20,714 nucleotides of DNA. It comes from a virus. The stretch covers positions 1 through 20,714 of the IMG/VR virus record IMGVR_UViG_3300033571_003803, one strand, 5' to 3'. Of the stretch, positions 1 through 4,452 are shown piece after piece. Every line of letters begins with the position of its first letter. Within the stretch, counting starts at the first letter, position 1. Made by a program: the position numbers and the translations under genes. A model generated the notes under the pieces. The model saw only the letters and a program-made list of their open reading frames with translations. It searched no databases and was not told where the DNA came from.

Positions 1-20
1 AGTGTTGTGTATGTTCGCAT
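1..20 (-). CDS. 5' end of a small early gene (partial)
   Basis: Only the first six codons (MRTYTT) fall in the window; the gene continues past the left edge. The start is supported by a GGAG-type ribosome site (complement of about 27-34) and by a sigma70 promoter at 53-81, the same upstream architecture as the other minus-strand genes. Nothing can be said about function. Confidence 0.5.
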
Positions 21-52
21 AGTTTTCGCTCCTAGTGCTTGTTTAAAAGTTT

Positions 53-81
53 ATTATAACATCAATCTACGTAGTAGTCAA
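53..81 (-). promoter_or_regulatory. Sigma70 promoter for the gene starting at 20
   Basis: On the minus strand TTGACT (76-81), 17 bp, TATAAT (53-58). The -35 lies inside the last codons of the upstream gene (62-220), so that gene end and this promoter overlap. Confidence 0.75.
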
Positions 82-220
82 CCGCTTGCTCTAGCTGCCC
101 CACGTATCCCATCACTTCGCTAAACACAAGGTCCACCTCTGCTAGCTGTCTGCCATCACATGTAGCCTCTGCCAGCATGTCGCCTATCTCTGCCAGCTTT
201 GCAAGTATCTCGTCTCTCAT
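62..220 (-). CDS. Small acidic hypothetical protein, 52 aa
   Basis: ATG at 220 is preceded by a strong AAGGAG ribosome site (complement of 228-233) and a promoter at 241-269; the stop is TGA at 62-64. The product (MRDEILAKLAEIGDM...) is acidic and mostly predicted helical, with no cysteine pairs or membrane segment. I do not recognise the family. It belongs to the run of individually promoted minus-strand early genes. The strong ribosome site and promoter make it a convincing gene despite its length. Confidence 0.7.
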   Translation of the reverse strand: MRDEILAKLAEIGDMLAEATCDGRQLAEVDLVFSEVMGYVGQLEQAVDYYVD

Positions 221-240
221 TGTGTGCTCCTTAAAAACTT

Positions 241-269
241 ATTATAACACACAAAGGGCTACAGCGCAA
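241..269 (-). promoter_or_regulatory. Sigma70 promoter for the 62-220 gene
   Basis: TATAAT at 241-246 and a weaker -35, TTGCGC, at 264-269 (17-bp spacing). The -35 lies in the loop of the inverted repeat at 250-285. Confidence 0.65.
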
Positions 270-285
270 GCAATAACCCTTTGTG
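250..285 (-). terminator. Hairpin after the 294-554 gene, enclosing a -35 box
   Basis: CACAAAGGG (250-258) pairs perfectly with CCCTTTGTG (277-285). A second pair, CTACAG (259-264) with CTGTAG (286-291), is interlocked, so two mutually exclusive folds are possible. There is no long U-tract, so termination efficiency is uncertain. The loop holds the -35 of the next promoter. Confidence 0.5.
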
Positions 286-293
286 CTGTAGGG

Positions 294-554
294 TTATACA
301 AATTCTATGTTGTCTGTACGCAGTTGTTTTTTAGCTTGTTGTAGTACATAAGCAGTATCTGCTTGTAGTGTTTCGTATGCTAAATCTCCGCTTACATAAT
401 TACATTTTGCTTGCGTAGGGAACAAATGTACTACTTCTCCATTATCTTTTACTTTTTGATGTACATTAAAAGCAATAACAATTTTGTAAGTGTCCTTGTT
501 TTTTACATACAGAAGTTTTGCTTTTGCTGTGTTTGCGCTATACACTTTAGACAT
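294..554 (-). CDS. Hypothetical early protein, 86 aa
   Basis: Soluble, lysine-rich protein beginning MSKVYSANTAKAKLLYVKN, with alternating hydrophobic residues suggesting a beta-rich N-terminal half and a helical C-terminus (about residues 60-80). It has a single cysteine and no recognisable motif. An AAAAGGAA ribosome site precedes ATG 554, and a 17-bp-spaced promoter at 583-611 drives it. It is a single-gene transcription unit between two hairpins. Family not recognised. Confidence 0.8.
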   Translation of the reverse strand: MSKVYSANTAKAKLLYVKNKDTYKIVIAFNVHQKVKDNGEVVHLFPTQAKCNYVSGDLAYETLQADTAYVLQQAKKQLRTDNIEFV

Positions 555-582
555 GCTGTTCCTTTTTGCTGTTTAAGTGTTT

Positions 583-611
583 ATTATAGCGCCTTTTGGC
601 TCGGCCGTCAA
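583..611 (-). promoter_or_regulatory. Sigma70 promoter for the 294-554 gene
   Basis: TTGACG (606-611), 17 bp, TATAAT (583-588) on the minus strand. It begins 1 bp past the terminator hairpin of the preceding gene. Confidence 0.8.
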
Positions 612-612
612 C

Positions 613-641
613 CAAAGACCCTGAGGCGAACAGGGTCTTTG
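613..641 (-). terminator. Hairpin terminator after the 648-1019 gene
   Basis: Perfect 11-bp inverted repeat CAAAGACCCTG (613-623) and CAGGGTCTTTG (631-641) with a 7-nt loop, starting 6 bp beyond the stop codon. The transcript side after the stem reads GGTTGACG, not a U-tract, so it may terminate weakly or protect the mRNA 3' end. Confidence 0.65.
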
Positions 642-647
642 TCTAGG

Positions 648-1019
648 TTACACCATCTCTCTGTCCACCATGTCGCTCAGCTCTGCGAACTTTTGCTTGT
701 ACTTGTAGACTTGACTCTTGGCTTCGTGTAGTGCTTCGCCGATACAGTCTTCGGCAGTGCCGTCTTTCAGTACTTCACGAGCGTCCTCATAGAGACAGCC
801 GCCCAAATAGTGCGAACCCATCTCAAGCTCTTCAACCATTACACGTACACGCAGCATGAACCAATCCAAGTCGCAGCGATCAACCTTGCGCTCCATGTCT
901 GCGATATCGTAGCAACTGTCATCAAAACAGTCACGCAGGGCAATGTCTTCCCAAGTCTTGTCCACGATGATAGTAAAGCCATCACGCTCGTATGTAGCCA
1001 GGTGGTAGTAATCTCGCAT
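648..1019 (-). CDS. Conserved phage hypothetical protein, 123 aa
   Basis: Acidic, cysteine-containing, mostly helical protein (MRDYYHLATYERDGF...). From memory it resembles a conserved small protein of tailed phages containing stretches like DCFDDS and LGGCLYED, but I know of no assigned function. GGAGCG ribosome site upstream of ATG 1019 and promoter at 1049-1077. It ends 6 bp before a perfect hairpin, so it is a monocistronic early unit. Coding status is confident; role unknown. Confidence 0.85.
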   Translation of the reverse strand: MRDYYHLATYERDGFTIIVDKTWEDIALRDCFDDSCYDIADMERKVDRCDLDWFMLRVRVMVEELEMGSHYLGGCLYEDAREVLKDGTAEDCIGEALHEAKSQVYKYKQKFAELSDMVDREMV

Positions 1020-1048
1020 TGTCGCTCCTTGTTACTGTTTAAGCCTTA

Positions 1049-1077
1049 ATTATAGCACCAAATAAAGACCCTGTCAA
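1049..1077 (-). promoter_or_regulatory. Consensus sigma70 promoter for the 648-1019 gene
   Basis: Perfect TTGACA (1072-1077), 17 bp, TATAAT (1049-1054) on the minus strand. The -35 sits at the edge of the loop of the hairpin at 1063-1091. Confidence 0.9.
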
Positions 1078-1091
1078 CCATAGGGTCTTTA
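1063..1091 (-). terminator. Hairpin after the 1089-1367 gene, nested with stop codon and -35
   Basis: TAAAGACCCT (1063-1072) pairs with AGGGTCTTTA (1082-1091), 9-nt loop. The stop codon TAA of the upstream gene (1089-1091) forms the base of the stem, and the next gene's -35 lies at the stem/loop edge. The transcript leaves the stem as UUUAUUU, a modest U-tract. Confidence 0.75.
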
Positions 1092-1367
1092 CATAGACCA
1101 GTAGAGTTCGCTAGATGGATCGCAACTACGGGGAGTGTCGTGTGCGATCTCCACTGCCGCGCCCGTCATCAAGTTCTTGACCCACTTGGTCGTGGGCACA
1201 TACTCAATGCGGAACTGGTTAAGAGGGTACAAGTATGCCAGCTCCCGCACTTCGCGATCCATTGTGGCTTCGTCCCTGTCCCGCCACACTGTAGTTGAGA
1301 ACAAGCGCTCGCCAGTCTTAGTACGACGGTCTGCCTTGTAGATGTACATGGTGTAGTCTTGCTTCAT
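1089..1367 (-). CDS. Conserved phage hypothetical protein, 92 aa
   Basis: Basic N-terminus (MKQDYTMYIYKADRRTKTGE) followed by a DRDEATMDREVREL helix and a C-terminal segment DTPRSCDPSSELYWSM. I recall similar C-termini in small tailed-phage proteins of unknown function. ATG 1367 overlaps the TGA of the upstream gene (1364-1648), so both are made from the promoter at 1681-1709. The stop codon is the base of a terminator stem. Confidence 0.85.
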   Translation of the reverse strand: MKQDYTMYIYKADRRTKTGERLFSTTVWRDRDEATMDREVRELAYLYPLNQFRIEYVPTTKWVKNLMTGAAVEIAHDTPRSCDPSSELYWSM

Positions 1368-1648
1368 ACAGTTGCTCCTTGTCGAAATGCTTGCTGAACG
1401 CGGGCCACTGCCAAGTTGCTCTTGCCACCGATGTGCCAGTGGTACATGCCTGTTGGAGTGCTATACTCTTTCCAGTCATAGATTGTGGCCACAGTGCCGT
1501 CTTCAAACTGTAAGCACCATTCGGCAGTTGTCTTGTCGCCGCTGTCTGTGGGCTCTCCAAACACTTCGACTAATTGGTCGAATCGTGCGGACAAGTAACC
1601 CTGCAGACTAGTACCATTAGCATCTGCGTCTGTTTTGAACTTTAGCAT
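1364..1648 (-). CDS. Conserved phage hypothetical protein, 94 aa
   Basis: The product has an N-terminal helix containing TSLQGYLSARFDQLVEVFG and a beta-rich core with EWCLQFEDGTVATIYDWK and YHWHIGGKS. This pattern recurs in phage hypothetical proteins that I recall, without known function. First gene of a two-gene unit with 1089-1367 (4-nt ATGA overlap). Promoter at 1681-1709; AGGAGCG ribosome site before ATG 1648. Confidence 0.85.
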   Translation of the reverse strand: MLKFKTDADANGTSLQGYLSARFDQLVEVFGEPTDSGDKTTAEWCLQFEDGTVATIYDWKEYSTPTGMYHWHIGGKSNLAVARVQQAFRQGATV

Positions 1649-1680
1649 AGTTTCGCTCCTATTGCGTTGTTGAAGTGTTT

Positions 1681-1709
1681 ATTATAACAGGTTTTTGTCA
1701 GCTTGTCAA
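1681..1709 (-). promoter_or_regulatory. Consensus sigma70 promoter for the 1364-1648 / 1089-1367 pair
   Basis: Perfect TTGACA (1704-1709), 17 bp, TATAAT (1681-1686) on the minus strand. The -35 overlaps the 3' end of the small gene 1698-1829. AAGACCC remains next to it but lacks an inverted partner. Confidence 0.9.
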
Positions 1710-1829
1710 GACCCTGCGGAGTGTCCAGCGAGCATCTATTCTGCTGGCGAACCAGCGGCTCAATGCCCTACTGTCGTCCTGTAAGAGTCCGGGCTCAGCA
1801 CCTGTCTTCCCGCCTCTAAGCATAGTCAT
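1698..1829 (-). CDS. Very small basic hypothetical protein, 43 aa
   Basis: Reads MTMLRGGKTGAEPGLLQDDS and ends in an arginine-rich helix (RWFASRIDARWTLRRVLTS). A GAGGAG ribosome site lies directly upstream, overlapping the stop codon of 1839-2072, which argues for translational coupling. Its last codons contain the -35 box of the next promoter. No family recognised; a second in-frame ATG lies two codons downstream. Moderate confidence because of its length. Confidence 0.5.
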   Translation of the reverse strand: MTMLRGGKTGAEPGLLQDDSRALSRWFASRIDARWTLRRVLTS

Positions 1830-1838
1830 ATCAGCTCC

Positions 1839-2072
1839 TCAATAGTGATGGCGTGAGCCTGGGTCGTTGAAGTCTGCGTTATCGGGAGTCCATTCCTCTT
1901 CGTCAGCTTCTTCGTCTTCGTCGTAGTCCTCGCCAATCAGCAAGTCGTTAGCAAGACACATGTCTTTGACGTCGTCTTCGCTCATGTAGGCCAAAGCCAT
2001 CTCTGCCACAGCTTCTGCTGAGATAAGACCTTCGTCCATCATGGCAATCAGTTTGCTAGTATATTCACGCAT
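1839..2072 (-). CDS. Acidic conserved phage hypothetical protein, 77 aa
   Basis: N-terminal helical part (MREYTSKLIAMMDEGLISAE...) with a stretch AYMSEDDVKDMCLANDL that I recall from other small phage proteins, then a very acidic tail (EDYDEDEEADEEEW). Such acidity can indicate nucleic-acid mimicry or a protein-protein decoy, but that is speculation. AAGGAGCG ribosome site, promoter at 2106-2134. Probably cotranscribed with 1698-1829. Confidence 0.85.
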   Translation of the reverse strand: MREYTSKLIAMMDEGLISAEAVAEMALAYMSEDDVKDMCLANDLLIGEDYDEDEEADEEEWTPDNADFNDPGSRHHY

Positions 2073-2105
2073 AAGTTTCGCTCCTTGTTTGTTACTGTAG
2101 CCTTA

Positions 2106-2134
2106 ATTATAGCAGGAATCAATGTCCCTGTCAA
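2106..2134 (-). promoter_or_regulatory. Consensus sigma70 promoter for the 1839-2072 gene
   Basis: Perfect TTGACA (2129-2134), 17 bp, TATAAT (2106-2111) on the minus strand. A reduced 4-bp version of the AGGG/CCCT hairpin flanks the -35, and the stop TAA of the upstream gene (2143-2145) abuts it. Confidence 0.9.
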
Positions 2135-2142
2135 CCAAAGGG

Positions 2143-2502
2143 TTATTCAACCCCAAAGCTCACATTGACCTCAATGTCTGTTACATCACCAGCCAGGTCG
2201 TACTTAATGCCCGTCACAGCCGCGCCGTAGTTAACAATGGCAAGCCGCTGTCTCAGCATACTTTCGAAATCGCTTACCATGTCGCCGATGAGGTCTTCAG
2301 TGCTTTCTTTAACGCCACGCAGGGTAGCATTAATGCCGTCACGCGACAAGTCCTCTTGCCCGTCCATGATCATTTCCAAAAAGCCCTCAGTCTGATTAAT
2401 CAGTGCTGCCTCTACCACAGCGTTAATCAGTTCCCGCTTAGACCACAGCACTTCGTGGGCTTTAAACAGTTGTTCGTTTGCTTTGTTAACTACCACAGTC
2501 AT
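2143..2502 (-). CDS. Hypothetical early protein, 119 aa
   Basis: The start at 2502 (MTVVVNKANEQLFKAHEVLW) has an AAGGAG ribosome site and a promoter at 2528-2556. A longer reading frame extends upstream but would run through that promoter and the neighbouring gene. The first 100 residues are mainly helical with alternating acidic and hydrophobic residues. The C-terminus (GIKYDLAGDVTDIEVNVSFG) is beta-like. No known motif; family not recognised. Confidence 0.8.
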   Translation of the reverse strand: MTVVVNKANEQLFKAHEVLWSKRELINAVVEAALINQTEGFLEMIMDGQEDLSRDGINATLRGVKESTEDLIGDMVSDFESMLRQRLAIVNYGAAVTGIKYDLAGDVTDIEVNVSFGVE

Positions 2503-2527
2503 ATCAGCTCCTTGTTGCGATGTCACT

Positions 2528-2556
2528 ATTATAGCACAATGTAAAGACCCTGTCAA
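2528..2556 (-). promoter_or_regulatory. Consensus sigma70 promoter for the 2143-2502 gene
   Basis: Perfect TTGACA (2551-2556), 17 bp, TATAAT (2528-2533) on the minus strand, with the -35 wholly inside the loop of the hairpin at 2540-2572. Confidence 0.9.
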
Positions 2557-2572
2557 CCAAAAGGTCTTTACA
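2540..2572 (-). terminator. Hairpin after the GIY-YIG gene, nested with stop codon and -35
   Basis: TGTAAAGACC (2540-2549) pairs with GGTCTTTACA (2563-2572), 10 bp. The stop TAA of 2568-2897 (2568-2570) is within the stem, and the 13-nt loop holds the TTGACA of the next promoter. Confidence 0.75.
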
Positions 2573-2897
2573 TGTACTGGTCGTTGAGCTCGGGCTCTAT
2601 CATTTTGACAAGCTCGCGCTCGTAGGCATAAGCCTCTTTGCGGCCACGTATAACGTCTATGACAGTGTGCGTCCAAGTCATGTCAAGTCCGCCTGTCTTT
2701 AAGTATACATAGAGAGCCCACATGCGATTCTCGTTGCGAGCACGGCTCTTGTGCTTGCGCCAGCGCTCTAGCACTGCCTTGTTGACAGTTAGAGAACCCT
2801 TGCGTGTCAAGCCCACGTATGAGTCCCCACGCTCACTGGTCATAGCGTAGATAACATAGTTGCTGTCGCTTCGTGCTGTTCGTTTTGTCTTTGTCAT
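2568..2897 (-). CDS. GIY-YIG-type small nuclease-like protein, 109 aa
   Basis: After a basic N-terminus the protein reads YVIYAM (about residues 14-19) and SYVGLT (about 26-31), the paired strands of a GIY-YIG domain. These are followed by basic residues in RWRKHKSRAR and a conserved glutamate in AYAYERELVKMIEP near the C-terminus, with N at the usual LN position. GIY-YIG domains cut DNA; phage copies act as homing or repair-type nucleases. There is no separate DNA-binding domain. The -10 ends 6 nt before ATG 2897, so the message is probably leaderless. A second GIY-YIG-like gene is at 14908. Confidence 0.75.
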   Translation of the reverse strand: MTKTKRTARSDSNYVIYAMTSERGDSYVGLTRKGSLTVNKAVLERWRKHKSRARNENRMWALYVYLKTGGLDMTWTHTVIDVIRGRKEAYAYERELVKMIEPELNDQYM

Positions 2898-2903
2898 GAG
2901 TGT

Positions 2904-2932
2904 ATTATAACGTCTTTTGAAAGACCCGTCAA
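2904..2932 (-). promoter_or_regulatory. Sigma70 promoter for the GIY-YIG gene, leaderless
   Basis: TTGACG (2927-2932), 17 bp, TATAAT (2904-2909) on the minus strand. Only 6 nt separate the -10 from the ATG, so transcription should begin at or next to the start codon. Confidence 0.85.
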
Positions 2933-2946
2933 GTCATAAGGTCTTT
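2920..2946 (-). terminator. Short hairpin enclosing a -35 box
   Basis: AAAGACC (2920-2926) pairs with GGTCTTT (2940-2946); the 13-nt loop starts with the -35 TTGACG. It is the same module as at 1063 and 2540, downstream of a stronger hairpin at 2958-2979. Confidence 0.5.
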
Positions 2947-2957
2947 GGCCGCACTCG

Positions 2958-2979
2958 ACTGTGGCTTTTCTGCCACAGT
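2958..2979 (-). terminator. Hairpin terminator after the 2986-3141 gene
   Basis: ACTGTGGC (2958-2965) and GCCACAGT (2972-2979) form a perfect 8-bp stem with a 6-nt loop, beginning 6 bp past the stop codon. No U-tract follows. Confidence 0.5.
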
Positions 2980-2985
2980 GTGTTG

Positions 2986-3141
2986 TTAACTTGCTACATA
3001 GTCTTCGGGCACTTCTTCGTCAATAGCGCAACACAAAGCATTAAAAGCGTCTTGTATTTTAGCGTTTTCTTCAAAGTCAGTGTCCACTAACATTTGCAGT
3101 TGATATAGCAATGTAAAAATGTGTTGTTTATCGTTTGACAT
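2986..3141 (-). CDS. Small acidic hypothetical protein, 51 aa
   Basis: Reads MSNDKQHIFTLLYQLQMLVD then an acidic helical half with a CC pair and the end EEVPEDYVAS. AAGGGAG (complement of 3147-3153) precedes ATG 3141 and a promoter lies at 3162-3190, so this is a complete early unit. The stop codon is followed by a perfect hairpin. Family not recognised. Confidence 0.7.
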   Translation of the reverse strand: MSNDKQHIFTLLYQLQMLVDTDFEENAKIQDAFNALCCAIDEEVPEDYVAS

Positions 3142-3161
3142 TTTAGCTCCCTTAAAAGCAT

Positions 3162-3190
3162 ATTATACTGCATTTTGGTGAAGTCGTCAA
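3162..3190 (-). promoter_or_regulatory. Sigma70 promoter for the 2986-3141 gene
   Basis: TTGACG (3185-3190), 17 bp, TATAAT (3162-3167) on the minus strand. AAAGACCC follows the -35 (about 3193) but has no perfect inverted partner. It is the rightmost of the nine minus-strand early promoters. Confidence 0.8.
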
Positions 3191-3230
3191 CTAAAGACCC
3201 GACAGCGTGAAGGGTTATCTGACAGCCCGT

Positions 3231-3259
3231 TTGACAAACTGCTCAAAAGGCGTTATAAT
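3231..3259 (+). promoter_or_regulatory. Perfect sigma70 promoter reading into the DnaA-box cluster
   Basis: TTGACA (3231-3236), 17 bp, TATAAT (3254-3259) on the plus strand, diverging from the minus-strand early genes. The predicted start point is about 3266, the first base of the palindrome ATGTTCGAACAT. The RNA would cross all the DnaA-box-like motifs, as expected of an origin-activating or primer transcript, or it could encode the 22-residue peptide at 3266. Confidence 0.85.
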
Positions 3260-3265
3260 TAACTC

Positions 3266-3277
3266 ATGTTCGAACAT
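3266..3277. promoter_or_regulatory. 12-bp perfect palindrome at the +1 of the 3231 promoter
   Basis: ATGTTCGAACAT is a perfect palindrome placed at +1 to +12 relative to the predicted start, a classical operator position. The core GTTCGAAC resembles dimeric repressor sites. The cognate repressor is unknown; the winged-helix-like protein at 13417 is one phage-encoded candidate. Confidence 0.5.
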
Positions 3278-3334
3278 AGTGGGGGTGGACGGCAAGGCTG
3301 GGCGCCGTTTGATCTGTGGACAAGCTGTGGATAA
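3266..3334 (+). CDS. Possible leaderless 22-residue peptide
   Basis: ATG 3266 lies 6 nt after the -10 of a perfect promoter, the same geometry as three longer genes here. It reads MFEHSGGGRQGWAPFDLWTS then CG, and its TAA stop is part of a DnaA-box-like 9-mer (3326-3334). No family recognised. It may be a real peptide or simply the 5' end of an untranslated origin transcript. Confidence 0.3.
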   Translation: MFEHSGGGRQGWAPFDLWTSCG

Positions 3335-3455
3335 CTTTTGAGTTTTGGTGCTGAAAAATCAGGCAGGACTTATCCACAGGTTGCTCACAGCTTGTCCACA
3401 TGTGAATAACTTTTGAATAAGCTGTGGACAACTATTATCCACAGAGTTATCCACA
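3315..3455. other. DnaA-box cluster, candidate replication origin
   Basis: Within 141 bp there are four TTATCCACA boxes (complement at 3326-3334; direct at 3370-3378, 3435-3443 and 3447-3455) and one TTATTCACA (complement, 3401-3409). Three TTGTCCACA near-boxes lie at 3315-3323 (complement), 3392-3400 (direct) and 3423-3431 (complement). TTATNCACA is the bacterial DnaA consensus. The cluster lies where gene polarity flips and beside phased repeats, all typical of an origin. Origin function is an inference. Confidence 0.75.
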
Positions 3456-3459
3456 TAGA

Positions 3460-3672
3460 TTACTCTGAATCCTCTACGAATCCCCAGCGCCATTTGGGAA
3501 GCGCCTCGAGAACATAATGACTGCCCGCGTCCCAATCCCCGGCCTCAAATACTTGATAATCACATTGGCGTTGATCGTACTTGAAACAGTGTATATGGCC
3601 CCTCTCTAGTTCCCTTGATAAGAATACCTGATGAGTGCTGTAAGTCAAGTGAGCAAGGCTTTCGAATTTCAT
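3460..3672 (-). CDS. Hypothetical protein inside the origin region, 70 aa
   Basis: Reads MKFESLAHLTYSTHQVFLSR and later FEAGDWDAGSHYVLEALPKW, ending WRWGFVEDSE; tryptophan-rich, acidic C-terminus, two cysteines. The start overlaps the first TATAGTG repeat: the complement is CACTATATG, with the ATG in it. I saw no clear sigma70 promoter or strong ribosome site. The stop lies 5 bp from the last DnaA box. Its place between two repeat arrays suggests a replication-linked role, but nothing in the sequence shows one. Confidence 0.6.
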   Translation of the reverse strand: MKFESLAHLTYSTHQVFLSRELERGHIHCFKYDQRQCDYQVFEAGDWDAGSHYVLEALPKWRWGFVEDSE

Positions 3673-3850
3673 ATAGTGTGTTCCATGAGTTGAAAGTGTA
3701 TAGTGTATATATCACAGTGTGCGTGAGTATTCTATATAGTGTGAAAGATCTATATAGTGACCACAGTGTGAATAGTCTATATAGTGATTCACTGTGTGCG
3801 GCGGTTGACTACTGTATAAGGCAGTTGAACACAGCGGACACCGTGCTCTA

Positions 3851-3897
3851 GAGTGAATTATGGTGAATTATAGTTGTCTATAGTGAATTATAGTGTA
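3851..3897 (+). repeat. Short GTGAATTAT repeats
   Basis: GTGAATTA followed by T occurs at 3853, 3863 and 3883, that is at 10-bp and 20-bp offsets, on one face of the helix. The third copy joins two TATAGTG motifs. Confidence 0.6.
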
Positions 3898-3950
3898 TCT
3901 AGAATAAGGTCACCTTGCGTATAGAGTCAACGAGTGCGGTCGATCAGACT

Positions 3951-3990
3951 AAAAAGTGTTGAAAAGTGTGATAAAGTGTGAAATTGTGTG
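3951..3990 (+). repeat. Four tandem 10-bp phased units
   Basis: AAAAAGTGTT, GAAAAGTGTG, ATAAAGTGTG and AAATTGTGTG follow one another without gaps. The exact 10-bp period with A-tracts suggests helically phased protein sites or intrinsic bending, as in origin iterons. Confidence 0.65.
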
Positions 3991-4110
3991 AGTGATTCTA
4001 GAATATGCGTCAGAATCAAGAATCAGGATACCGTGGCATAGCGTTGAAGATTTTGGTCAAGGGTGGGGCAGAGAGGCATAGTTCAAATACTCTCACAGTG
4101 CCACTACGCT

Positions 4111-4433
4111 ACTTGCTCGCAGCGGGGTCTCTTCCCGTATATAGTGTGTCTACCCTAGACCGCGCAGCGGGGTCTCTGTGCGTATAGTGTAGTTTTAGTC
4201 AAAACCTCACAGCGGGGTCTTTTCTATATAGTGTATATTGTGCTTGACTGTGTGCTAGGGTGCTCAAAAACGCTTTTTCACGCTGGCTGCTTCGCAGCCT
4301 CAGTGTGTTCAAGCGTGTACTCCGTGTATCTTCACACTATACGGATCACTACTACGTGAGTTCTCTACACTATATGAATTGCTACTATATAGATTACTAC
4401 TGTGTACGTTTGAACTTGCTCGCAGCGGGGTCT
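4111..4433 (+). repeat. Four AGCGGGGTCT repeats, two within a 20-bp direct repeat
   Basis: AGCGGGGTCT is found at 4121, 4166, 4211 and 4424; the first three are exactly 45 bp apart. The first and last copies are embedded in identical 20-mers, ACTTGCTCGCAGCGGGGTCT (4111-4130 and 4414-4433). Copies two and three begin CGC or CAC instead. Copies one to three are each followed by a TATAGTG motif. Confidence 0.75.
4285..4299. other. Small GC-rich hairpin
   Basis: GGCTGC (4285-4290), loop TTC, GCAGCC (4294-4299). It follows a short T-run, so it could terminate leftward transcription, or act as a structural element of the origin region. Confidence 0.4.
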
Positions 4434-4452
4434 ATTTGTAAATACTATTACT

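Larger units (their letters stand above)
3672..4374 (+). repeat. TATAGTG repeat family, 10 direct and 2 inverted copies
   Basis: TATAGTG occurs at 3672, 3699, 3735, 3753, 3780, 3879, 3889, 4140, 4183 and 4227. Inverted CACTATA occurs at 4335 and 4368. Four copies are extended to CTATATAGTG (3732, 3750, 3777, 4224). Two CACAGTGTG copies (3713, 3762) and a related CACTGTGTG accompany them. No convincing gene lies in about 3673-4452, so this looks like a binding-site array. Confidence 0.75.

Noticed and set aside
250-291. Pseudoknot formed by the interlocked inverted repeats
   Set aside because: The pairings are real, but the two connecting loops would be 0 nt long, which does not allow a classical H-type pseudoknot; alternative hairpins are more likely.
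1318-1560. Minus-strand frame overlapping the 1364 and 1089 genes
   Set aside because: It lies in another frame across two well-supported conserved genes and lacks its own start signals.
2503-2676. N-terminal extension of the 2143-2502 gene
   Set aside because: It would run through a perfect promoter, a hairpin and the antisense-free coding part of the GIY-YIG gene in another frame; the ribosome site supports 2502.
3672-4374. CACTATA (complement of TATAGTG) as T7-type phage promoters
   Set aside because: CACTATAG is the core of T7 promoters, but the flanking -17 to -8 sequence does not match, the copies point both ways inside a non-coding array, and no single-subunit polymerase gene is in the window.
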